DNA of 21,664 bases from an uncultured Prevotella sp. (GTDB lineage Bacteria; Bacteroidota; Bacteroidia; Bacteroidales; Bacteroidaceae): assembly GCA_900544825.1 (NCBI GenBank), contig UQWP01000065.1, forward strand, positions 1 through 21,664. The letters run 5' to 3'. The notes under the pieces were generated by a model that was not told the origin of the DNA, searched no databases, and saw only the letters and a program-made list of their open reading frames with translations. The position numbers and the translations under genes were made by a program. Shown here piece by piece: positions 1 through 6,302 of this stretch. The number at the start of each line of letters is the position of its first letter. Position 1 is the first letter of the stretch.

Positions 1-20
1 CCTGATGTTGAATTTCTATG

Positions 21-49
21 CAAAGATAATAAAAAAAAACAATATACAA
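21..49 (-). promoter_or_regulatory. Divergent minus-strand promoter candidate
   Basis: On the minus strand, positions 28-21 read TATCTTTG, matching the Bacteroidetes -7 element TAnnTTTG. A TTG triplet lies about 18 bases upstream (49-47). It would drive a gene to the left of the window, divergent from the DUF3810 gene. No gene product is visible in the 48 bases before the first ORF. Confidence 0.35.
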
Positions 50-1221
50 TGAAGATCCTGCATACATTTCGACTCAATCGGGTAAAGTGGCACCACTGGT
101 TATTGCTGGTACTGCTCATCCTCGTTACTCTTACCAAGATGATTCCTCTATGGGGATTCATCTACACCACCCGTATCTATCCGATTATCGGCACACTTCT
201 CTCTCCCATCTCAGGATTTTTTCCTTTTGCCGTAGGCGATATCTTCATCGCTCTCAGCATTGCCTGGGTTATCTTCTATCCCATCTATGAGATAGGATTG
301 AGAAAGAAGCTTGCCAGGCGATACTTCTTCCTGGCAGCAAAGAGAGGCAGCTATCCCAAGAAGAAGGTTGTATTCGGAAGAGTGGCAAAATACCTGCTTT
401 GGGTATATGCCTGGTTCTATATCGTCTGGGGATTGAACTACTCCCAACCGAATATCTATGATAGAATAGGTATGAAGCCGGTGGAAGTAAGCGAAGCTAA
501 ATTCAAGGCATTCGCCTACCAATATGCCGACAGCCTTAACGCTTTAAGCATTGCCTCCGATAGCATTGCAGGGAAAAGCAATGCCGGGAAGAGCATTTTC
601 TCTGATAGCATCGTGGATGATGGCTTGAAGAATCGGGTGCGGGATGCGGTTCTGAAGGAATATAACAAAATAGGTTATAAGGAAGGTATCAACAAGCCTT
701 TTAACCAGCATCCTCATGCCAAGACGATGGTATTCACACCCCTCAGTTCGATGTCGGGCGTTACCGGAAGCATGGGACCTTTCTTCTGTGAGTTTACGCT
801 TAATGGAGATATTCTCCCCCACGATTATCCAGCCACCTATGCCCACGAGTTTGCCCACTTTCTGGGTGTAGCCAACGAGGGTGAAGCGAATTTCTACAGC
901 TATATCGTGTGCACGGCATCGGCAGATAAGCAGGTGAGATTCAGCGGATATTACCACATCTTCTTCCATGTATTGAATAATGTATTCGATATCCTCGGCG
1001 AAAAGGAGGGAGAAAGATTCCTGAAACACATCCGTCCCGAGATTATCCAGCGTGCAAAGAGCGACCGCCACTACTGGCTCAGCAAGCGCTGCAAGGCATT
1101 GGATGCCGCTCAGGATTTCATCTTTGAACTCTACCTCAGGGGCAACCATGTGGCAGAAGGCAGGAAGAGCTATTCGGGCGTTATCGGCTTGATACTGGCT
1201 TGGGAAGAAAAAAAAGGCTAG
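49..1221 (+). CDS. DUF3810 family membrane protein, putative zinc metalloprotease
   Basis: I recognise a DUF3810 family protein of 390 residues. The N-terminal third has about three hydrophobic segments (roughly residues 17-33, 40-62 and 64-82), and another lies near residues 112-127, just before the motif WGLNY. The C-terminal part should form a soluble domain. It carries HEFAH at residues 266-270 with acidic residues in NEGEANFY just after, the pattern of a gluzincin-type zinc protease, so a membrane-anchored metallopeptidase is inferred; substrate unknown. Residues about 170-190 hold a Ser/Asp/Lys/Gly-rich imperfect duplication (SDSIAGKS-like) that looks like a linker insertion. The ATG at 49 is the first in frame and gives the expected basic N-terminus before the first membrane segment. 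The gene stands alone and its stop codon overlaps its own terminator. Confidence 0.85.
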   Translation: MKILHTFRLNRVKWHHWLLLVLLILVTLTKMIPLWGFIYTTRIYPIIGTLLSPISGFFPFAVGDIFIALSIAWVIFYPIYEIGLRKKLARRYFFLAAKRGSYPKKKVVFGRVAKYLLWVYAWFYIVWGLNYSQPNIYDRIGMKPVEVSEAKFKAFAYQYADSLNALSIASDSIAGKSNAGKSIFSDSIVDDGLKNRVRDAVLKEYNKIGYKEGINKPFNQHPHAKTMVFTPLSSMSGVTGSMGPFFCEFTLNGDILPHDYPATYAHEFAHFLGVANEGEANFYSYIVCTASADKQVRFSGYYHIFFHVLNNVFDILGEKEGERFLKHIRPEIIQRAKSDRHYWLSKRCKALDAAQDFIFELYLRGNHVAEGRKSYSGVIGLILAWEEKKG

Positions 1222-1248
1222 TATGCCCTCGCATGCCAGCCTTTTTAA
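1211..1248 (+). terminator. Intrinsic terminator of the DUF3810 gene
   Basis: AAAAAGGCT at 1211-1219 pairs with AGCCTTTTT at 1238-1246, with further pairing inside (ATGC with GCAT), followed by a short T run. The stop codon lies inside the stem. Confidence 0.8.
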
Positions 1249-1342
1249 AAGTTTTCGCATATTTTTTTCGATGCCAGCTTAATCTTCCCCTTCTTTCTTC
1301 TTTTAATATATAGAGAGGAGAAAAAAGGAGCAAAATCTCCTG

Positions 1343-1368
1343 TTTCTCAAAGAAAAAGTATATATTTG
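1343..1368 (+). promoter_or_regulatory. Promoter of the sigma-like gene
   Basis: TATATTTG at 1361-1368 matches the Bacteroidetes -7 element, with a weaker TTTC-like upstream element near 1343. Transcription would begin near 1375. That supports the ATG at 1404 rather than the in-frame TTG at 1377. Confidence 0.55.
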
Positions 1369-1403
1369 CAATCGAATTGCGGATATCAAAAAGATATATC
1401 TAT

Positions 1404-1787
1404 ATGAAGAAAGAAAAAAAATTGAAGGCATTGGAAAGTTTATCGGATGATGAAATTCTGCAGGGTTTCAAGGATGCCGGTGCCAGAATCATGAGGGAGT
1501 ATTACTACGGATACTGCCGGGTGGCTTATTGCATCTACGATAAGCGATATGACCTGCAGCACAAGCCGGGCATGGATTTCTTCTCGCTGGCTCACGAATA
1601 CTATCTCTATCTCTGCGAACACGACTTCAAGCCGCTGGAAGACAGAAAGCCGAGCATGTCGCTCAAAACCTGGATGGTGAATGGTTTCCGATTCCTGCTG
1701 CTGGACAAACTGAAGGAAGTGGTAAAGGAGCATCGCTTCGAGAGTTTCGAGGCACGACAGGAAAGCCGAAAGAGCCGGATAATATGA
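1404..1787 (+). CDS. Sigma-70-like factor, region 2 part only (probably truncated)
   Basis: The predicted 127-residue protein has the look of the N-terminal half of a Bacteroidales sigma-70 family factor. It has an acidic DDEILQGF start, an aromatic-rich helix around REYYYGYCRVAYCIYD, and KTWMVNGFRFLLLDKLKE near residues 90-107, which resembles the region 2 core/-10 recognition segment. A C-terminal helix-turn-helix (region 4) would be expected, but the frame stops right after a basic RQESRKSRII tail. The stop lies 25 bases before the left end of the inverted-repeat element, so truncation by rearrangement is the simplest reading. A third reading frame stays open for about 20 more codons past the stop (to 1818), so a recent frameshift is possible. 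The family call is from resemblance only; without region 4 it is unlikely to be a working sigma factor. Confidence 0.5.
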   Translation: MKKEKKLKALESLSDDEILQGFKDAGARIMREYYYGYCRVAYCIYDKRYDLQHKPGMDFFSLAHEYYLYLCEHDFKPLEDRKPSMSLKTWMVNGFRFLLLDKLKEVVKEHRFESFEARQESRKSRII

Positions 1788-2138
1788 AAGATGTATTGAA
1801 AATTATTCCTTGCACATAAAAGTTTTTCTTTCAAAAAAAGTCTCAAAGTATCATTACTTAGTAAAAATAACATTATAAACACCTGATACATTGCAACATA
1901 CGGAAATGAAACTTTTGATATATTTTACAGAAAAGTCTCATCGAAATATCATAAAATCGCAAGAAGTATCATAAAATATGGCTTTGAGTCGATTTAAAAG
2001 GCTAAAAAAGAAGTGTCTACTATTCCAGTTTTATAAAATTGATAGCGTCTACTTTTTCAGGATATAAAGAATGTAAACACAAACTAGGAATAAGAGGAAA
2101 GATTGACAAGTTGGATTAGGAATAAAAGCACATAACGT

Positions 2139-2270
2139 GGTCTGTAAGAGACCATTAAGCGGTCTGTAAGAGACCATCAAGGGGGCACTCAGGGACCAAG
2201 TGTCGGGCATTGAGAGAACAAGTAACGGGCACTCATTGCCCGTACAGTGGGCATCGAGTACCCAAAGTGT
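2139..2270. repeat. Six-unit tandem array, 22-base period, palindromic units
   Basis: Six consecutive units start at 2139, 2161, 2183, 2205, 2227 and 2249, exactly 22 bases apart. Each begins with a 15-base core that is, or nearly is, a hairpin with 5-base arms and a 5-base loop: GGTCTGTAAGAGACC twice, then GGGCACTCAGGGACC, GGGCATTGAGAGAAC, GGGCACTCATTGCCC and GGGCATCGAGTACCC. Seven more variable bases follow each core. Units 1, 2 and 5 have perfect arms although unit 5 differs in sequence. There are no spacers between repeats, so this is not a CRISPR. Confidence 0.8.
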
Positions 2271-2329
2271 CGGATGATTTTTGGGCACTTCATGCGAGTC
2301 GGCGGCTTCGCTATTATGCATGATGCTTT

Positions 2330-2395
2330 ATGACGATTTTGTGATGGTTTTAGGATGATTTTGTGATGCCTTTTGGATGATTATGTAATACTACT
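2330..2395. repeat. Three-unit tandem array, 22-base period
   Basis: Units at 2330, 2352 and 2374 align position by position: ATGACGATTTTGTGATGG, AGGATGATTTTGTGATGC and TGGATGATTATGTAATAC at their starts. The period equals that of the neighbouring array at 2139-2270 but the sequence is unrelated and T-rich. A degenerate copy may precede it near 2308. It runs into the right arm of the inverted-repeat element. Confidence 0.65.
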
Positions 2396-2437
2396 ATGCC
2401 AATTTCATGATACTTCTATCACATTTATGATACTTCG

Positions 2438-2474
2438 ATGATACTTTTCTGCAAAATAATCAGAAAAGTATCAT
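2438..2474. other. Perfect 14-bp hairpin in the right inverted-repeat arm
   Basis: ATGATACTTTTCTG at 2438-2451 pairs perfectly with 2461-2474 around a 9-base loop. The ATGATACTT word also recurs at 2407 and 2427, so the arm is itself built from small repeats. Confidence 0.7.
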
Positions 2475-2636
2475 TCCCATATATTATTATGTATTAGATG
2501 TTTACATCTGTATTTAACCAAAAAGATGATACTTTGAGACTTTTTTCATGAAAAAACTTTTTTTCGTGTGCGTATAAGATGGGCGGTAAATCTAAAAAGT
2601 ATCTGATATAATACCTTATAGATACCCCCTAGAATT

Positions 2637-2746
2637 ACGTCCTGACGTAGTCTTAACTACATGGCGACGTAATCTTTCCTACGTCCCGATGCAGAGATTC
2701 CTGCGTCGCCATGTAATTTCAAGGACATCGGGAGAGATTATACGGA
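2637..2746. repeat. Second 22-base tandem array outside the element, with pairing units
   Basis: Units start at 2637, 2659, 2681, 2703 and, more weakly, 2725. They open with ACGTCCTGACGT, ACATGGCGACGT, ACGTCCCGATGC, GCGTCGCCATGT and ACATCGGGAGAG, most followed by an AT-rich half resembling AATCTTTCCT. Unit 1 is self-complementary (ACGTC/GACGT). Unit 2 pairs with unit 4 (2658-2669 with 2704-2715, 12 perfect base pairs). Unit 3 pairs with unit 5 (2684-2691 with 2726-2733). The array lies in the roughly 310-base gap between the inverted-repeat element and the kinase gene; the rest of that gap is AT-rich sequence ending in the kinase promoter. Confidence 0.7.
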
Positions 2747-2828
2747 TAACCAGGCAAGAATCGTATTTATAAAACGGTAGATTCACATGTACAACAAAGA
2801 TGTTATGAGCAAAATAAGGCTCCTAAAA

Positions 2829-2860
2829 TTTGGTATTATCAAAGAAAAGCCGTAACTTTG
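2829..2860 (+). promoter_or_regulatory. Promoter of the kinase gene
   Basis: TTTG at 2829-2832 and TAACTTTG at 2853-2860 are separated by 20 bases, an excellent match to the Bacteroidetes -33/-7 promoter. The start codon follows 21 bases later, giving a very short leader. Confidence 0.75.
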
Positions 2861-2881
2861 TAGCAATAAAAACAAGTAAAT

Positions 2882-3697
2882 ATGACGAATCATGATTTTT
2901 GGATGTCCATCAGCGACATAATCAATGAAGGATTTACATCTGAAGGTCTAGCAAAATTAGATGATTATGCAGAACAATTCAGTACTGGAAAGATCTTATA
3001 TAAACGATTTTCACCGTCAGAGCAGCTTGGCTGCGTTAAAGGGGGAACAATACATGTTATTGCATCCATACTCGCGGGAGCAGAAGTTGGCACAGATCAA
3101 CTCTCTGCGCCAGAACACAGTTTCAAAAGAGAACAGCAACTTGGAAAGATCCAAGAAAAACGCATAGAAAGCTGGGCTAAAAAAGCAGGATGCTGGGTAG
3201 ATGACACTAGCATCTACAACCAAACCTTGGGCGATAAATTAGCACAAGGTGGTGAAGCTATTGTATATGATAATGGTAATTCTGTACTAAAAGTAATCGG
3301 CCTAGACTATTTCATACAACCAATTTTGGCTTTGGACAGAATTTCGTTACACAATGCTTACTTTGAACAAACCAAGATGTTTGTATTGGGATTCGGTAGA
3401 AACTCTATGGGCGACTTTATGATTATTGTTACCCAAACTTTCTTTCAAGGTAACCAAATGACCGAAGAAGATATTGAAGAGTATACGGAACGCATTGGAT
3501 TTAATCTGGTGAATCCAAGAAATTGGACATACTCCACACCAGGTATATACCTAAGTGATATGCACAACGAGAATGTTTTACGTGGCCATGATGGAGTGGT
3601 TTATGTCATAGATTGCGACATTCGAATAAACACACCAGAACTAAAGGCTGGTGGCACACGAACTTTAACAACAGAAGTTGAATTTATAAAAGAATAA
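2882..3697 (+). CDS. Solo polyvalent-protein-type kinase domain protein
   Basis: This 271-residue protein resembles the Ser/Thr/Tyr kinase domain known from polyvalent proteins of phages and conjugative elements (Kinase-PolyVal), common in Bacteroidetes mobile DNA. An N-terminal segment (about 1-115) contains the RFSPSEQLGC and GGTIHVIASILAGAE blocks. The kinase core then shows a glycine-rich loop (LAQGGEAIVYD, 120-130), a candidate ATP-binding lysine in VLK (K137), a catalytic loop LSDMHNENVL (D226, N231) and a metal-binding VIDCD motif (D244/D246). All the residues expected for activity appear to be present. Target and role are unknown. It has its own promoter and no partner gene. The same frame stays open after the TAA for 20 more codons (3698-3760), encoding a basic tail, so a recent premature stop is possible. 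Codon use is more AT-rich than in the flanking core genes, consistent with horizontal origin. Confidence 0.75.
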   Translation: MTNHDFWMSISDIINEGFTSEGLAKLDDYAEQFSTGKILYKRFSPSEQLGCVKGGTIHVIASILAGAEVGTDQLSAPEHSFKREQQLGKIQEKRIESWAKKAGCWVDDTSIYNQTLGDKLAQGGEAIVYDNGNSVLKVIGLDYFIQPILALDRISLHNAYFEQTKMFVLGFGRNSMGDFMIIVTQTFFQGNQMTEEDIEEYTERIGFNLVNPRNWTYSTPGIYLSDMHNENVLRGHDGVVYVIDCDIRINTPELKAGGTRTLTTEVEFIKE

Positions 3698-3762
3698 AGA
3701 CATGGCAAAAGAGCTATATTAGCAATGATTGAAAAATTAAAGAAAAGAGGATTGATATAAAA

Positions 3763-3804
3763 AATAGCAAAAGCAGCACGATTTATCATGCAGCTTTTGC
3801 TATT
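3763..3804 (-). terminator. Hairpin terminator between the kinase and vWA genes
   Basis: AATAGCAAAAGC at 3763-3774 pairs perfectly with 3793-3804. On the minus strand the stem is followed by a T run (3762-3757 region), so it terminates the minus-strand vWA locus. On the plus strand it could also end the kinase message, but no T run follows there. Confidence 0.7.
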
Positions 3805-3864
3805 CCCATCTTATTTAGTTTACTCGTTTGCAGGTAATTCTCTGCTTATACTGAGGTCCATCCT

Positions 3865-4234
3865 TTACTTCTCCTCAAAGTAACTACCCACTTCCATCTT
3901 GCAATCCATCGCACGGAACTTGTTGTAGCGCTCGCGGGCTCTGTTTTCTCTTGCAAACATCGCCTTGGTGCCAGCCTCATCTTCTGAAAACTGGAGGTGG
4001 TTGTCGATGCCCATACCATGAGCAATGTTCTCCACATCAAGATCATCGGTGCCGATGAAGGTAAAGGTCCAGTTCTGCTTCTTCAACTTCTCTATGAGGT
4101 TCTTGATCATCTTCAGATTATACTCCTCACTGCAGTTCTCCTCACCATCCGTAATGATGGTTACCAGCCTGGTGCTCGATAATGCTCATGCTGCCACTCT
4201 CATCTACTACCAAAAGATTGAATACTCGTTTCAT
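3865..4234 (-). pseudogene. vWA domain protein gene broken by an internal deletion
   Basis: The minus strand begins with an ATG at 4234-4232 after a good AGGAG at about 4250. It encodes 23 residues containing the metal-binding motif DESGSM of a von Willebrand A domain. Near 4166 the frame is lost. In another frame it resumes with LVTIITDGEENCSEEYN, a late vWA strand, then a normal C-terminus (IEKLKKQNWTFTFIGTDDLD) ending in SYFEEK at 3865. The start, the end and both flanking signals are intact, but the middle of the domain (the segment with the conserved Thr and the loop after it) is missing and the join is out of frame. Family members are single-domain Bacteroidetes vWA proteins of unknown function. 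I infer an internal deletion, possibly at a short CTGG-like microhomology. Confidence 0.8.
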
Positions 4235-4361
4235 AACTTATTTCTCCTATTTATCTTAATTGTTCAACATAATTTTATAAGCAAGAAGAACTATTCCCTG
4301 CTTCTATTTATCCCTTAAAAGAAAGAATAGAGGGGAAAATTAAGAAAAGGTACATAAAAAA

Positions 4362-4392
4362 TTTGCTTGTATCGTTATTTTTTGTAATTTTG
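4362..4392 (+). promoter_or_regulatory. Promoter of the AAA-ATPase gene
   Basis: TTTG at 4362-4365 and TAATTTTG at 4385-4392 are 19 bases apart, matching the Bacteroidetes promoter. It places the transcript start near 4400, so an upstream in-frame ATG at 4363 cannot be the translation start. Confidence 0.75.
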
Positions 4393-4413
4393 CAGAAAAT
4401 AAGAAACAAGCGT

Positions 4414-5601
4414 ATGGGCAATATGAAATATCCGATAGGCATACAGAGCTTTGAGAAAATCATCACAGAAGGATATCTTTATATAGATAAGACTCAGATG
4501 ATTTATGATATGGTAGAAAATGGTAAGATTTACTTTCTGAGTCGTCCCAGACTATTCGGAAAGTCACTCCTCGTATCTACACTTGAATGCTATTTCCAAG
4601 GAAGGAAAGAACTGTTCAAGGGCTTGGCCATTGATAACCTGGAAACCGACTGGAAGCAATATGCGGTATTTCATCTTGATTTCAACGGCAAGGATTTCAC
4701 ACAAGCCGGTCAGCTGGAAAAGACGCTGATTGATTTCGTTGAATCGCAAGAAGCCATCTACGGCAAGGCTCCCTTTGCTTCCACCCTCGGTGACAGATTC
4801 ATTGACGTTCTGAGAAATGCCCACGAAAAAACAGGACTTCGCGCCGTTGTTCTTATTGATGAATACGACAAGCCTCTGCTAGACGTCTTGGATTCTACTC
4901 TGAAGACAACCGACTCTGATGGCAACGAGCGATTGCTGGAAGACAGACATCGAGAATTTCTGAAAGGCTTCTACAGTGTATTCAAAGCAGCCGACAAAGA
5001 CCTGCAATTCGTTCTGCTTACGGGAGTTACCAAGTTTTCGCAAGTAAGCGTATTCAGCGGTTTCAACCAACCTGAAGACATCAGTCTTTCCGCCCACTTC
5101 GATACGCTCCTAGGAATCACGGAAGACGAGTTGCGCTCAACCTTTGCGCAGCAAATCGCAGAAATGGCCGAGGAATATGATGTTTCAAAGGAAGAAATAC
5201 TGACAAAACTGAAACGCCAGTTTGACGGCTACCATTTCAGCCGCAGAATGCGAGGCGTATATAATCCTTTCAGCATCTTGCGCGCCTTCAAGGAAATGCT
5301 CATCGACGACTATTGGTTCAAAACGGGTTCACCCACCTATCTGGTTCGCCTACTGGCTCATAGCGATGAAAACATCAACGAACTGGTGGGGAAATATTAT
5401 CCCACTAATTGTTTTGAAGAGTTATCCATCGATTGCCCTTTATCAATAATATTCCAAAACGGATACTTGACCATTAAAGAATGGGCAAAAAATACAAATT
5501 CATATTTATTGGATTTTCCGAACGACGAAGCAAGAAGGGGATTCGTCAGCTTGCTGGCAGCATCAAAAACAGGAACAATAGATGATTGGGGAGAGAATTG
5601 A
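4414..5601 (+). CDS. AAA-ATPase-like protein with the PD-(D/E)XK nuclease domain deleted
   Basis: The protein (395 residues from ATG 4414; ATG 4423 is possible) belongs to the large Bacteroidetes family with an N-terminal AAA-ATPase-like domain and a C-terminal PD-(D/E)XK nuclease-like domain. Seen here are the N-terminal YPIGIQSFEKI block, the P-loop SRPRLFGKS (43-51), a Walker B VVLIDEYDKPLLD (about 143-155) and the conserved LLTGVTKFSQVSVFSG segment. Relatives are usually about 510-530 residues. This one runs to FPNDEARRGFVSLLA, the usual end of the ATPase part, then jumps straight to SKTGTIDDWGEN, which resembles the extreme C-terminus of full-length relatives. I therefore read an in-frame deletion of roughly 110-130 residues covering the nuclease domain. 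Function of the family is unclear; many copies per genome are normal. The stop codon sits in the loop of the terminator hairpin. Confidence 0.8.
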   Translation: MGNMKYPIGIQSFEKIITEGYLYIDKTQMIYDMVENGKIYFLSRPRLFGKSLLVSTLECYFQGRKELFKGLAIDNLETDWKQYAVFHLDFNGKDFTQAGQLEKTLIDFVESQEAIYGKAPFASTLGDRFIDVLRNAHEKTGLRAVVLIDEYDKPLLDVLDSTLKTTDSDGNERLLEDRHREFLKGFYSVFKAADKDLQFVLLTGVTKFSQVSVFSGFNQPEDISLSAHFDTLLGITEDELRSTFAQQIAEMAEEYDVSKEEILTKLKRQFDGYHFSRRMRGVYNPFSILRAFKEMLIDDYWFKTGSPTYLVRLLAHSDENINELVGKYYPTNCFEELSIDCPLSIIFQNGYLTIKEWAKNTNSYLLDFPNDEARRGFVSLLAASKTGTIDDWGEN

Positions 5602-5617
5602 ATCTCTCCCCGATAGC
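5588..5617 (+). terminator. Terminator overlapping the AAA-ATPase stop codon
   Basis: GGGGAGAGA at 5588-5596 pairs perfectly with TCTCTCCCC at 5603-5611. The loop holds the TGA, and a weak T stretch follows. Confidence 0.65.
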
Positions 5618-5651
5618 ATTTTTATAAATCACATATTTATTATATAAGGAG

Positions 5652-6032
5652 ATGAAAGAAGTATTGATAGTAAGCATCGGCAGCTTCTTCGGGGGCGGCA
5701 TAAGATATTGGATTTCCAAGATGGTGCAATCCTGCACGGTGATTGCCTTTCCTTTCGGCACAATGGCGGTGAATGTGGCAGGATGCCTCATCATCGGGTT
5801 TCTCTCGGGATTGAACTGGCGGGAAGGGGGATGGATGTCGCCATCTGCCAAACTGCTGCTCACTACGGGGTTCTGCGGAGGATTCACCACCTTCTCTACC
5901 TTCATGAACGAGGGGGCGGGATTGATGAAGGAGGAAAACTACCTTTATATGATGCTCTATCTCTTCGGAAGCCTGGCGCTGGGGCTTATCGCCGTACTCG
6001 CCGGGCACTATCTGGCGAAGATTATCGCATAA
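5652..6032 (+). CDS. crcB: CrcB/Fluc fluoride ion channel
   Basis: This 126-residue membrane protein exports fluoride through the inner membrane as a dual-topology dimer. It has the family signatures GSFFGGGIRYWIS near residues 10-22, FPFGTMAVNVAGCLIIGF around 33-50, and GFCGGFTTFSTF around 73-84, the last holding the phenylalanine and Ser/Thr positions that line the fluoride path. Four hydrophobic segments and the length are typical. AGGAG lies seven bases before the ATG. The gene stands alone between two terminators. The leader after the upstream hairpin is only about 40 bases, too short for a fluoride riboswitch, so no riboswitch is called. Confidence 0.93.
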   Translation: MKEVLIVSIGSFFGGGIRYWISKMVQSCTVIAFPFGTMAVNVAGCLIIGFLSGLNWREGGWMSPSAKLLLTTGFCGGFTTFSTFMNEGAGLMKEENYLYMMLYLFGSLALGLIAVLAGHYLAKIIA

Positions 6033-6048
6033 AAGACTTCGGAGAACA

Positions 6049-6118
6049 GAAAGAAGAAGAACCCGGATTGCCGAGAAAGAAGACCGGAGAAGGGAAAGAA
6101 GAAGAACCCGAATTGCCG
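6049..6118. repeat. Two copies of a 25-base repeat after crcB
   Basis: The 25-base segments 6049-6073 and 6094-6118 (beginning GAAAGAAGAAGAACCCG) differ at one position and lie 45 bases apart. They fill the space between the crcB stop and the terminator. No gene is recognisable here. Confidence 0.7.
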
Positions 6119-6130
6119 CATAAAATACAG

Positions 6131-6180
6131 AAGATAGGATTCCATCAGATAAAGAATTGATGAAAATTCTATCTTTTTTA
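6131..6180 (+). terminator. Terminator downstream of crcB
   Basis: AAGATAG near 6131 pairs with CTATCTT near 6169-6175, with a second block (CATCA with TGATG) inside, followed by a run of T residues. Confidence 0.7.
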
Positions 6181-6223
6181 TTATTTTATATTTTCAAAAT
6201 GCCTTAATTACGAAATTTATTCG

Positions 6224-6231
6224 TAAATTTG
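6224..6231 (+). promoter_or_regulatory. -7 element of the recA operon promoter
   Basis: TAAATTTG fits TAnnTTTG. No clear TTTG is seen at the -33 distance. It lies 72 bases before the first gene of the recA operon; a small GAAAGC/GCTTTC hairpin occurs in the leader. Confidence 0.5.
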
Positions 6232-6302
6232 CAGAAAATAATCTGCACTCGACAATTTGAAAGCAAGCTTTCATTGTACTCGTTTGCTTAATTTTTGCAC
6301 CA

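Larger units (their letters stand above)
1812..2571. mobile_element. MITE-like non-coding element with about 169-base inverted-repeat arms
   Basis: The two ends are imperfect inverted repeats: arm 1812-1980 is the reverse complement of arm 2403-2571 with scattered mismatches and short indels. The strongest blocks are a perfect 21-base match (1834-1854 with 2526-2546, core GTCTCAAAGTATCAT) and the inner block 1928-1976 with about 2405-2451 (starting CAGAAAAGT). Outer ends read GCACA. No convincing ORF lies inside; the minus-strand 90-codon frame at 2049-2321 looks like repeat readthrough. Between the arms lie two 22-base tandem arrays. I see no target-site duplication. Terminal inverted repeats, no transposase and a minisatellite core fit a MITE; a transcribed giant hairpin or a decayed recombination site are alternatives. 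Confidence 0.6.

Noticed and set aside
1377..1403. Upstream TTG start for the sigma-like gene
   Set aside because: It would begin only a few bases after the inferred transcript start at about 1375; ATG 1404 fits better.
2049..2321. Minus-strand 90-codon ORF
   Set aside because: It lies wholly within the non-coding repeat element, the 22-base period is not a multiple of three, and the peptide has no protein-like pattern.
2139..2746. CRISPR array
   Set aside because: Repeats are contiguous at 22 bases with no spacers, units diverge from one another, and no cas gene is present.
5602..5651. Fluoride riboswitch before crcB
   Set aside because: Only about 40 bases separate the preceding terminator from the start codon and the characteristic fold is not visible.
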